Part shown: one piece after another, positions 42,001 through 48,235 of the stretch | Layout: the number at the start of each line of letters is the position of its first letter | Numbering within the stretch: the stretch's first letter is position 1 | NCBI RefSeq assembly: GCF_026625725.1 | Contig: NZ_CP113060.1 | Coordinates: 3,602,001 to 3,666,000 of the forward strand | Origin: Pseudomonas sp. SL4(2022) | GTDB lineage: Bacteria; Pseudomonadota; Gammaproteobacteria; Pseudomonadales; Pseudomonadaceae | DNA: 64,000 nt | Direction: 5' to 3' | Position numbers and translations under genes: made by a program | Notes under the pieces: model-generated | Databases searched by the model: none | Seen by the model: the letters and a program-made list of their open reading frames with translations, nothing else | What the model was told of the DNA's origin: nothing

Positions 42001-43279
42001 TGAGCGCTCAACGACGAAACAGCAGAGCTATAACTATGATTCAGTTCTAAATCGTACAAGCAGTCAACGTTACTCGTTTGCTAACGGAAATATTAACAAG
42101 CCGTCTATCCAAGACAGCACAAGTTATACCTATGCGACTACCAGTAACCGTTTAACGAAGGTCAATTTTCAAGCGGTAAGTGCTGATGCTGCAGGTAACC
42201 TGACCCGGGATCGTGCCAATCGTGAGCTGGTGTACGACGCACAGAATCGCCTAGCCACAGTCAAAATTGCCGGCAGCACTATAGCTGAGTTTCGCTACAA
42301 CGCCCTCGGCCAGCGTACCCACAAAATCAGCGCACAAGGCACTACCACATTCCTCTATGGGCCAGATGGTCAATTGCTAGGAGAACAATTATTCAATAGC
42401 CAAGGCAGCAAGCTAAGCGCTCAGTACTATTTCTGGCTCGACAGCATGCCGCTGGGTGGTGTCAGCATCACCTTTGATTCCCAAGGCGCTATCGCGAGTA
42501 GTACGCCGTTCTATCTGCACAGTGATCACCTGAATACTCCGCGTATGGCCACTAACCAAAGCCAGCAGAATGTTTGGCAATGGCAGTCGGATGCGTTTGG
42601 TGTGGGCCAAGCAAGTGGCACTTTGGCAATGAATCTGCGTTTCCCTGGACAGTACTTCGATCAGGAAAGCGGGCTGCACTACAACTACTTCCGCGATTAC
42701 GACCCCGAGACCGGGCGATACGTCGAAAGCGACCCGATTGGGTTAGCGGGTGGGCTGAATACGTTTGGATATGCCTATCAAAACCCAATAGCAAATTTCG
42801 ATCCGGATGGCCGCATGGTCTGGTTCGGAATACCTGCTTGGGTATGGTTCACCGGAGGCGCTGGAGTAGCGGGTGTTGCTGCAGTTAACTCTGGAGGGTA
42901 TGCAGCAAATAGCGGCATGTACTCTGATGGAAATGACTCGATAGACCCAACGTACTGTCCGCCTACAACATCAAGTACGACGAGCTCACCTGATCCGTGC
43001 GAACTGTTCCCAGAGCTTTGCCCTAAAGAACCAGCAGTTGAGTATAAAGATCCAAGGAACCTAAATCCCACGCAAAGTAAAAATGAGATCAGTGGCTCGC
43101 AGGTCGATCGAATGGCAAAAGACATGCGTGCAAATGGATATGATGTAAACAAGTATGGTCCGATTGATGCTCAGCGTGTTCCTGGAAGTAATAGGTATGA
43201 CATTATCGATGGCCACCATAGGGCAGCAGCTGCAAATAAGGCTGGAATTCAAAATGTACCGGTTAGAATCTGGGAGTAA
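39002..43279 (+). CDS. RHS-repeat polymorphic toxin with Sec signal and ParB-like C-terminal domain
   Basis: 1425 residues. Signal peptide MREFSRCLSVYVVIAALAVL, cleaved near VVHA-AES; a Cys-rich N-terminal region (about 30-145); the RHS entry segment CPVVGNPINFATGNKFQ; many YD repeats (about 150-1180); and the RHS core end DYDPETGRYVESDPIGLAGGLN (about 1233-1256), after which polymorphic toxins switch domain. The tail has a hydrophobic span (AWVWFTGGAGVAGVAAV), a Ser/Thr linker and, from about 1346, KDPRNLNPTQ...IDGHHRAAAANKAGIQNVPVRIWE, a ParB/sulfiredoxin-like nuclease-fold pattern. AT-rich, unlike the host core. No VgrG, PAAR or T6SS gene lies nearby, so export through Sec is more likely. 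Toxin activity is inferred. Confidence 0.88.
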   Translation: MREFSRCLSVYVVIAALAVLINTSVVHAAESVSYWTFDGATTRYSTDSAACRAIVDENSFYQGMPLYLGTGGLDQRQCGVATSPMTTWFTKLAIRITESCTQGKLSPLECYGKPATCDFAETLDPDAVLCHANSQKGMPTESCPVVGNPINFATGNKFQIETDFDGPGALDFSRTYNSQDGLWRHGYSARLKVGATRLVVVMADGREAFFQVNGSQATALVGERGNLQKIGDHWFYSSPDNAYWAFDNSGRLVEQGRNGSERLLLNYHDDQVTVSDAFGNSLHFAEDDQRQPISLMVGAGVSITYSYNETGRLSSLSSNVNGENFQRFFHYEDSHGSQLLTGITDERGVRFATWSYDIEGRPVSSEHAGSVEKVQIAYSNDGKTTVTNALGRKTTYSFLSSQGVRRVSAVDGIVSANCAASNSTFTYDGKGLLRTQKDNNGNITTLVYDSRDLEISRTDASGTSVSRTTSTEWHPELYLPTKITRPGLEIRNHYDGEGRLLSRTHQDTTLTGENATRTWAYTYDNNGLLLSADGPRTDVADITTYNYNAQGYLSQVTNALGHSTQMADFDFHGNPHQVTDSNGVLSLLSYSAQGLLASVNVGGSVTSFEHDEIGQITKVTQGDGSWISFSWNDARQLKVVSNSLGDIVEYDYDLMGNRTSHRMIDSDGTLSQQQQWVYDELGRLLKNVGAANQVRSYGYDRNDNLIETKNPRGYYTTSTYDALDQLVSSNSTGKTTQFTYTATGKTATVKDPRGVTTSYFYDGLGNLARLTSPDSGTTAYEHDSAGNVTKRIDARGIVTIYNYDALNRLISRQYPANPALNIQYHYDMVAEGNHGIGRLTAVQDASGVIGYHYNSQGQLVEQIRSLSISGIDHYDSLGYGYDMAGQLTRINYPIGLSLNYVRNSAGQVNSVSLDVGGNNTVLASGIDYLPFGPIKSLTWGNGLVLERTYDQDYQLKVSALGTQSTHYLYDANGNIIGRTGYLVDTGWMDYQYGDLDQLQRERSTTKQQSYNYDSVLNRTSSQRYSFANGNINKPSIQDSTSYTYATTSNRLTKVNFQAVSADAAGNLTRDRANRELVYDAQNRLATVKIAGSTIAEFRYNALGQRTHKISAQGTTTFLYGPDGQLLGEQLFNSQGSKLSAQYYFWLDSMPLGGVSITFDSQGAIASSTPFYLHSDHLNTPRMATNQSQQNVWQWQSDAFGVGQASGTLAMNLRFPGQYFDQESGLHYNYFRDYDPETGRYVESDPIGLAGGLNTFGYAYQNPIANFDPDGRMVWFGIPAWVWFTGGAGVAGVAAVNSGGYAANSGMYSDGNDSIDPTYCPPTTSSTTSSPDPCELFPELCPKEPAVEYKDPRNLNPTQSKNEISGSQVDRMAKDMRANGYDVNKYGPIDAQRVPGSNRYDIIDGHHRAAAANKAGIQNVPVRIWE

Positions 43280-43285
43280 ATCATA

Positions 43286-43654
43286 GTGAATAGAAGACCC
43301 TATGAGGCCATTTTTATCGCGAGCGCGAAAACCACTTGGGAGCTTGCTGTTGAAGGCTGGGTTGTGGGTTCGGTAGAGTATCTTTCCAGTGATGATGTAA
43401 GTGAGTTTCTAGAGAATTCCCTTTGCATGCAAAAAACAAATGTGATGCTCGATATGCAGAAATACGTCAGTGAAAACTGCAATGCAACTGTACTATTTCG
43501 CGAGGGGAATACCTCAAAAGTAGAGCAGGTATATCTGCAATGCTTTGGTGAGGAAAGTGAAAGGGTGAAGAATAAATTCTTTGCCTCAAGTTTTTCAGGA
43601 AGTGCTAGCTTGTTTCAACCTAGGGATAATTCTATGCTTGTTGTCAGCCCTTAG
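43286..43654 (+). CDS. probable cognate immunity protein of the RHS toxin
   Basis: 122 residues, unrecognised family (MNRRPYEAIFIASAKTTWELAVEGWVV...). It starts with GTG 6 nt after the toxin stop and has the same AT-rich base composition. A small soluble gene directly after an RHS toxin is the standard immunity position. A terminator at 43674-43708 closes the pair. No similarity is claimed; function rests on location. Confidence 0.68.
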   Translation: MNRRPYEAIFIASAKTTWELAVEGWVVGSVEYLSSDDVSEFLENSLCMQKTNVMLDMQKYVSENCNATVLFREGNTSKVEQVYLQCFGEESERVKNKFFASSFSGSASLFQPRDNSMLVVSP

Positions 43655-43673
43655 AGACGCCTTTCAGTAAATT

Positions 43674-43708
43674 AGAGCGCTACGTTTTTATATGTAGCGC
43701 TCTTTTTC
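43674..43708 (+). terminator. terminator after the toxin/immunity pair
   Basis: AGAGCGCTAC (43674-43683), 10-base loop, GTAGCGCTCT (43694-43703), then TTTT. Perfect 10-bp stem. Confidence 0.93.
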
Positions 43709-43807
43709 ATTATTAAGAAGCAATTAGTACTCCATCTCTAACTAGCATCCAGTCACGAGCCCCAATCTAAGTCATGTGTCCTACGTGCTTGGTTTTTTTG
43801 GGTTTGA

Positions 43808-44302
43808 ATGACGCTGGTAACGCGTTTTAGTGAGGTTGATGCGGTGAAGGCAAAAAAAATTAAGCGTAAGGTGGGTGATGTTTTACATATTGACCTTGGT
43901 GGTGGGACTTTTTCAGTTGCTGTTGTTTTGAAAGAGCCGCTAATTGCTTTTTATAATTGCTTTTTTACTGAAGCTCAGAAGGTTGATTTTACGCTTGATT
44001 GCCCTGCTTTATTTAAGTTGTGGGTTATGAATGGCGCTATAGAGTCAGGACGATGGCGAGTAGTGGGAAACACTGTGTTGAACGCCTCTATGGAAGAGCC
44101 GCAACAGTTCTTTAAGCAAGATCCCATCAGTAAAAAATACTCGCTTACAGTCGATGGCGAAGATGGTCAAATAGTTTCAAAAGAGGCATGTGAGGGTTTA
44201 GAGCGTGCGGCCGTTTGGAGTGCTGAGCATGTTGAGGATCGGCTTAGAGACTTTCACGCGGGCGTGCCAAATAAATGGGTTGAATCATTAAAATTGGTTT
44301 AA
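43808..44302 (+). CDS. Imm26-family immunity protein
   Basis: 164 residues. The segment KRKVGDVLHIDLGGGTFSVAVVLKEPLIAFYN matches the N-terminal beta-rich signature of immunity family Imm26 (KxGDxxxIxLxxGxxxxxxVL...FYN). It follows the terminator of the toxin/immunity pair and is the last gene before attR. Either an orphan immunity gene left by an earlier toxin C-terminus or a second cargo immunity gene. AT-rich; the ATG lacks a strong ribosome-binding site. Confidence 0.75.
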   Translation: MTLVTRFSEVDAVKAKKIKRKVGDVLHIDLGGGTFSVAVVLKEPLIAFYNCFFTEAQKVDFTLDCPALFKLWVMNGAIESGRWRVVGNTVLNASMEEPQQFFKQDPISKKYSLTVDGEDGQIVSKEACEGLERAAVWSAEHVEDRLRDFHAGVPNKWVESLKLV

Positions 44303-44776
44303 GCGGAAATCAATAACTCGTGCAGAGCATAATCATGCGGTCTGCATGAGGCACTCACTTTTGAGTCATGACCTCTAGTTTTATATTGCCACCCTTATAC
44401 TCCTTGTATAGTTGTGCTTCCGAATAGCTGTTTTCATTCCTGTATCAAATCTTTAGACATCGGCAGTTGTGCCGGCAGAGTTGTAGCGCTTGGTATCTCA
44501 CGCCACGCTCACGACTAGCGGTCTGCCTCGCCAGGTGTATCAATTTCCCCAGCAGGGTGTTCAGACTTTTTCGGTTCAAGGTGTCAGGTTAGGCCAGCAG
44601 GGTGTTCAGGTTGGGCCAGCGCCTACACATAAAGCAGTACCAAATAGGCTAGGTGTCGATAAAGTGTCGAAATCACTAGCCATCGAAGGCTAGGAATGGC
44701 CAAAATGGCCACCTAAGAAGGGCGCAGAATTGCTGGTTTAGTCCGAAATATGCCAACAATGGATAGGTGTCGAAAC
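44303..44776. other. right-end non-coding region of the prophage
   Basis: 474 bp without a convincing gene. It contains two copies of CCAGCAGGGTGTTCAG, at 44549-44564 and 44594-44609 (45 bp apart), and the GTGTCGA units at 44651-44672 and 44765-44775 that also occur near attL. A 67-codon open frame (44490-44693) exists but has no ribosome-binding site or recognisable product. Confidence 0.5.
44651..44775 (+). promoter_or_regulatory. candidate recombinase arm sites, right end
   Basis: AGGTGTCGATAAAGTGTCGA at 44651-44670 and AGGTGTCGAAA at 44765-44775, matching the double unit just inside attL. Confidence 0.5.
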
Positions 44777-44849
44777 GGGTTCAAATCCCTATCTTCCCGC
44801 CATATAGATCGTCTAAGCCCCTGAAATTCCTAGAGTTTCGGGGGCTTTT
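44777..44849 (+). repeat. attR: right direct repeat of the prophage
   Basis: 73 bp matching 29978-30050 with one mismatch: the last 26 bases of the tRNA gene plus its terminator. The identity ends with a one-base difference in the T-run. Confidence 0.95.
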
Positions 44850-44927
44850 CGTTTCCATGGTTTGGTGTTTGGGCAAAATTTGGACAAAAACACTTCGCCT
44901 CAGTCCGCTCTAAACCGTTTCTAGCCA

Positions 44928-45068
44928 TCAAAATCCCATCATCTTTGAGACTGAGTGGGTCATGCTTTTTATGTCGCGCGGTATCCAGCGTCCATAGTGC
45001 TTCTTAACCATCGTTGTATCGGTATGCCCTAGCTGGCGGGCGACCCACTCCATGGGTACAAAACTAGA
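44928..45068 (-). pseudogene. C-terminal remnant of a second tyrosine recombinase
   Basis: Reads SSFVPMEWVARQLGHTDTTMVKKHYGRWIP, then KSMTHSVSKMMGF. LGH and the nucleophilic-Tyr motif HYGRW are typical of integrase C-termini, but the Arg and HxxR parts are missing: upstream the frame runs into the end of the LysR gene. It differs from the prophage's own integrase (RYTHL ending). TTTGGGCAAAA and TTTGGACAAAA repeats at 44867-44889 may be arm sites of that lost element. Confidence 0.8.
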
Positions 45069-45124
45069 TAATGAATCGCGAAGAAACGCGTTGACATAGG
45101 CAAATTCGCGTACATGGGGCTTGG

Positions 45125-46036
45125 TTAAGTCGCAGGGCGCAATTTTCCTGTAGGCGTATCTAAATCGGCAATAACCCGTACAAGCCAATCTCGGGATGCA
45201 CTGCCCGAAGCTCTTCTATGCCATCCCGCAACGACATTGAAATTTAAGGAAGACATGTCTATGTCAATTACTTGGAAACCACCGGCAGCAGCAATGGCCG
45301 AGGGTATGAACGCCACCGTGTCATTCACGTGCATAAACGCTTGCAGCGATGTATAGCAGGGCAAAGTGGCAATCACGGTGCGGCGGACCTCCTTGGCACT
45401 AAGGAAATCATCTACTCGACTTCCCAGATTGCCTACGCCACTGGCGAAATCCACATGAGGATGGAAGGACACATCGGCAAGCGCCTTTATCTGCCGGGGT
45501 AGCGGCGAACCTTGCCGAGCGACGCAGCAGTAGTGGTCGCGTCTCAGTGTATTGCGTACCAGTCCCGGATCGACGTAGTCAGAAAAACCAATCACCAGGT
45601 CAGCCTCTCCTTGCGCCAGCGTCTTGGCATGCTGATTGGGGTTGAAGTCAATGACTTCAAGTTTTACCCCGGGTGCGCGTTCGCGTATGAGCAACGAAAG
45701 CGATGGGATGATAGACAGTTGTGCATATTCATTTGCGATGACTCTGAATACGTACTCACTTGTTGCGGGATCGAATGGGAATGAATTGAAGATGCCGTCG
45801 ACCTCTTCAACTATTTTCTCGAATTTAGCCGCGAGCTCGTACGCATAGTCGGTTGGCTGTAGGCCTGCGCTCTGGCGCAGGAACAGCTCATTGGGAAACA
45901 CTTCACGCATGCGCTTGAGGTAGTTGCTAACCGCCTGTTGTGATATCTCAAGCCGCTCGGCAACGCGAGAAACGTTTTTCTCGCGCACGAGATGCAGTAA
46001 AACCCGCATGTGCCTGATATCGATTTTTTCAATCAT
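45125..46036 (-). CDS. LysR-family transcriptional regulator
   Basis: 303 residues. N-terminal winged helix-turn-helix DIRHMRVLLHLVREKNVSRVAERLEISQQAVSNYLKRMREVFPNELFLRQ; an effector domain follows (VFRVIANEYAQLSIIPSLSLLIRERAPGVKLEVIDF). Divergent from the SDR gene with a perfect inverted repeat between them, so it probably controls that gene and itself. Target pathway unknown. Located between an integrase scar and conserved chromosomal genes; likely an acquired module. Confidence 0.93.
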   Translation of the reverse strand: MIEKIDIRHMRVLLHLVREKNVSRVAERLEISQQAVSNYLKRMREVFPNELFLRQSAGLQPTDYAYELAAKFEKIVEEVDGIFNSFPFDPATSEYVFRVIANEYAQLSIIPSLSLLIRERAPGVKLEVIDFNPNQHAKTLAQGEADLVIGFSDYVDPGLVRNTLRRDHYCCVARQGSPLPRQIKALADVSFHPHVDFASGVGNLGSRVDDFLSAKEVRRTVIATLPCYTSLQAFMHVNDTVAFIPSAIAAAGGFQVIDIDMSSLNFNVVAGWHRRASGSASRDWLVRVIADLDTPTGKLRPAT

Positions 46037-46041
46037 TTTGA

Positions 46042-46056
46042 TTGTATCTCATACAA
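46042..46056. promoter_or_regulatory. LysR-type binding site
   Basis: TTGTATCTCATACAA, a perfect 15-bp palindrome of the T-N11-A type, with a further half-site ATTGTATC at 46073-46080, in the 92-bp gap between lysR and SDR. Confidence 0.8.
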
Positions 46057-46128
46057 ATAAGTCGTGATTTTCATTGTATCAGTGCGCGCCTAGAGTATCG
46101 CCTCCTTAAGACTTAACGAGGCATTGCC

Positions 46129-46737
46129 ATGAAAACCGTAATCTTGATTGGTGCCCAAGGGCACATGGGCCAAGCCGCCATGACCGGCCTCAAGAACCAC
46201 AACGTCATCACCGCTAGCCGCTCCGGCACAGGCTGCGACCACACGGTCGATATCACCTGTAAGGCGTCGATCAAGGCTCTGTTCGAAAAGGTGGGGCCGT
46301 TCGATGCCGTCGTTAATACAGTTGGCTACTGCGAATACGCTAGTTTCAGCGAAATGACCGATGAACAGTGGGGCACGACTATCCAAAGCAAGATGGTCGG
46401 CCAGATCAATCTGGTAAATGTGGGCCTGAACTACATCAACGATGGCGGCTCTTTCACGCTGATTTCGGGCATTCTCAATATCAAACCCATTCCGATGGCA
46501 ATCGCGGACGCCACCACCAGCGGTGCCATCGACACCTTTGTACAGTGCGTAGCCCACGAGCTGCCACGTGGCATTAGGATCAACGTAGTAAACCCGACCG
46601 TTCTGGAAGAAGCCTGGAATGTATATGGTGAAATGATGCCTGGTTTCCAGCCTGTTCCCGGCGTGCTGGTAGGCAAAGCCTTCGAGCGGTCCGTTGATGG
46701 GTTCATCACCGGCCAGGTTCTATTCGTAGATGCCTGA
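46129..46737 (+). CDS. short-chain dehydrogenase-like protein, atypical active site
   Basis: 202 residues. Rossmann start VILIGAQGHMGQAA and VVNTVGY (NNAG position) are present, but the catalytic YxxxK is replaced: after SGILNIKP the sequence reads PMAIADATTSGAIDTFVQ, with no Tyr or Lys at the expected place. This short SDR type is widespread and annotated as an oxidoreductase without known substrate. ACGAGG ribosome-binding site 8 bases before ATG. Divergent from lysR, probably regulated by it. Confidence 0.88.
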   Translation: MKTVILIGAQGHMGQAAMTGLKNHNVITASRSGTGCDHTVDITCKASIKALFEKVGPFDAVVNTVGYCEYASFSEMTDEQWGTTIQSKMVGQINLVNVGLNYINDGGSFTLISGILNIKPIPMAIADATTSGAIDTFVQCVAHELPRGIRINVVNPTVLEEAWNVYGEMMPGFQPVPGVLVGKAFERSVDGFITGQVLFVDA

Positions 46738-46790
46738 CAGGGGAGACCACAAGGTGGCTGAAGACGATCACGTCTTTGGCCCGCCCTTAC

Positions 46791-46807
46791 TGTTCAGTGT
46801 TTGTTAA
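46791..46807 (+). promoter_or_regulatory. PhoP box upstream of oprH
   Basis: TGTTCA, 5 bases GTGTT, then TGTTAA: direct hexamer repeat with the 11-bp period of PhoP boxes (consensus (T)GTTTA-N5-(T)GTTTA). 84 bp before the oprH start, agreeing with PhoP-dependent, low-Mg2+-induced expression in P. aeruginosa. Confidence 0.7.
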
Positions 46808-46891
46808 GCAAAGATTCAGTGGGCGTTCAGCTAGGGGTAGGCAACATGGACCTCGAGTTAAGCAACACCGACTAACCACTGAGGACACACC

Positions 46892-47497
46892 ATGAACCGC
46901 ACTCTTAGCAAACTGGCCCTGGCGACTTCCCTGACCTTCGCTGCGGCTGCGGCCAATGCCGGCGACAACTTTGTTGGCCTGACCTGGGGGCAGACCGATA
47001 ACAACATCCAGAAATCCAGTGCACTCAACAGCAACCTGAACAACCCCAAGCTCGATAAGGTGATCAACGATACCGGCACCTGGGGCGTGCGTGCCGGTCA
47101 GGTCAGCGATACAAACCGTTACTACATGACCTACGAGAATGTCTCGGACACCGATAGCGGCAACAAGCTGCGTCAGCAGAATCTGTTGGGTAGTTACGAT
47201 GTGTTCCTGCCGATTGGCGACTACAACACCAAGCTGTTCGGCGGTGCAACCGCTGGCCTGGTCAAGCTGGAGCAGGAGAGCAAGGGCTTCAAGCGTGACA
47301 GCGATATCGGCTTTGCCCTCGGCCTGCAGGCTGGCATTCTTCAGGACATCAACCAGAATGCCTCGATTGAAGCTGGCTACCGCTACCTGCGCACCAATGC
47401 CAGCACGGAAATGGCACCACACGGTGCAGGCAAAGCTGGCTCGCTGGACCTGCACAGCAGCGGCCAGCTCTACCTGGGTGCCAACTACAAGTTCTAA
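46892..47497 (+). CDS. oprH: outer membrane protein OprH
   Basis: 201 residues: signal peptide MNRTLSKLALATSLTFAAAAA-NA, then an 8-stranded barrel. I recognise long stretches of P. aeruginosa OprH: DNFVGLTWGQTDNNIQKS, KLRQQNLLGSYD, GFKRDSDIGFA, YRYLRTNASTEM and SLDLHSSGQLYLGANYKF (barrel ends in Phe). OprH binds LPS phosphates in place of Mg2+ and stabilises the outer membrane. Followed by phoP and phoQ, as in P. aeruginosa. Confidence 0.95.
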   Translation: MNRTLSKLALATSLTFAAAAANAGDNFVGLTWGQTDNNIQKSSALNSNLNNPKLDKVINDTGTWGVRAGQVSDTNRYYMTYENVSDTDSGNKLRQQNLLGSYDVFLPIGDYNTKLFGGATAGLVKLEQESKGFKRDSDIGFALGLQAGILQDINQNASIEAGYRYLRTNASTEMAPHGAGKAGSLDLHSSGQLYLGANYKF

Positions 47498-47557
47498 GCA
47501 GGTAGGCCAAAAGGGCCGGGCATAATGCCCGGCCGCTTTATTGGAGGAATTTGCAGG

Positions 47558-48235
47558 ATGAAACTGTTGGTCGTGGAAGATGAAGCGTTGCTGCGTCACC
47601 ACCTCTATAGCCGGCTGGGTGAGCAGGGCCATGTGGTCGATGCCGTGGCCAATGCTGAAGAAGCGTTGTACCGCGCTGCCGAATACAACCATGATCTGGC
47701 GGTGATCGATCTCGGCCTGCCGGGCATGAGCGGGCTGGATTTGATTCGCCAGTTGCGCAGTCAGGACAAAAGTTTTCCCATTCTGATACTCACCGCCCGT
47801 GGCAACTGGCAGGACAAGGTCGAAGGCCTGGCCGCTGGGGCCGATGATTACGTGGTCAAACCCTTTCAGTTCGAAGAGTTGGAAGCGCGCCTGAACGCCT
47901 TGCTACGCCGCGCTTCGGGCTTTACCCAGGCCAGCATTGTCGCCGGCCCTCTGCAGCTCGACCTCAACCGCAAGCAGGCGCTGCTTGATGGCGGAGCCCT
48001 GCAACTGACGGCCTACGAGTACCGCATCCTTGAATACCTGATGCGTCACCAGCAGCAGGTGGTGGCCAAGGAGCGGCTGATCGAGCAGCTCTACCCGGAT
48101 GACGAGGAGCGCGACCCTAACGTCATCGAAGTGCTGGTCGGCCGCTTGCGCCGCAAGCTTGAAGGTCAGCTGGATTTCAAACCCATCCAAACCGTACGCG
48201 GCCAAGGCTACCTGTTCACCGAGCGCTGCCGATGA
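47558..48235 (+). CDS. phoP: two-component response regulator PhoP
   Basis: 225 residues. Receiver domain with the acidic pocket VVEDEALL, phospho-acceptor Asp in VIDLGLPG and Lys in VVKPFQFEELEARL; C-terminal OmpR-type winged helix (LTAYEYRILEYLMRHQQQVVAKERLIEQLYPD...VLVGRLRRKL). ATG 47558 (MKLLVVEDE) with TTGGAGG upstream; the frame is open a further 11 codons. Overlaps phoQ by 4 nt. Controls oprH and lipid A modification genes in response to Mg2+ and cationic peptides. Confidence 0.96.
   Translation: MKLLVVEDEALLRHHLYSRLGEQGHVVDAVANAEEALYRAAEYNHDLAVIDLGLPGMSGLDLIRQLRSQDKSFPILILTARGNWQDKVEGLAAGADDYVVKPFQFEELEARLNALLRRASGFTQASIVAGPLQLDLNRKQALLDGGALQLTAYEYRILEYLMRHQQQVVAKERLIEQLYPDDEERDPNVIEVLVGRLRRKLEGQLDFKPIQTVRGQGYLFTERCR

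Larger units (their letters stand above)
29978..44849. mobile_element. Pf-like filamentous (inovirus) prophage with RHS-toxin cargo, in tRNA-Ser(CGA)
   Basis: About 14.8 kb between 73-bp direct repeats. The core on the minus strand follows the Pf order: toxin/antitoxin, integrase, Rep, Zot (pI), pVI, pIII, 23-residue membrane peptide, CoaB, pVII-like, small Zn-ribbon, ssDNA-binding protein, three small ORFs and Xis-like; the repressor is divergent on the plus strand. All morphogenesis genes look intact, so it may be able to produce virions. The segment 38.7-44.7 kb is AT-rich and holds an RHS-repeat toxin with immunity genes, not part of known Pf cores. Element name is not assigned; assignment to Inoviridae is from gene content and order. 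Confidence 0.93.

Noticed and set aside
44490..44693. 67-codon frame with QQGVQ repeats near attR
   Set aside because: No ribosome-binding site, repeats explained by two copies of a 16-bp DNA motif, no recognisable protein.
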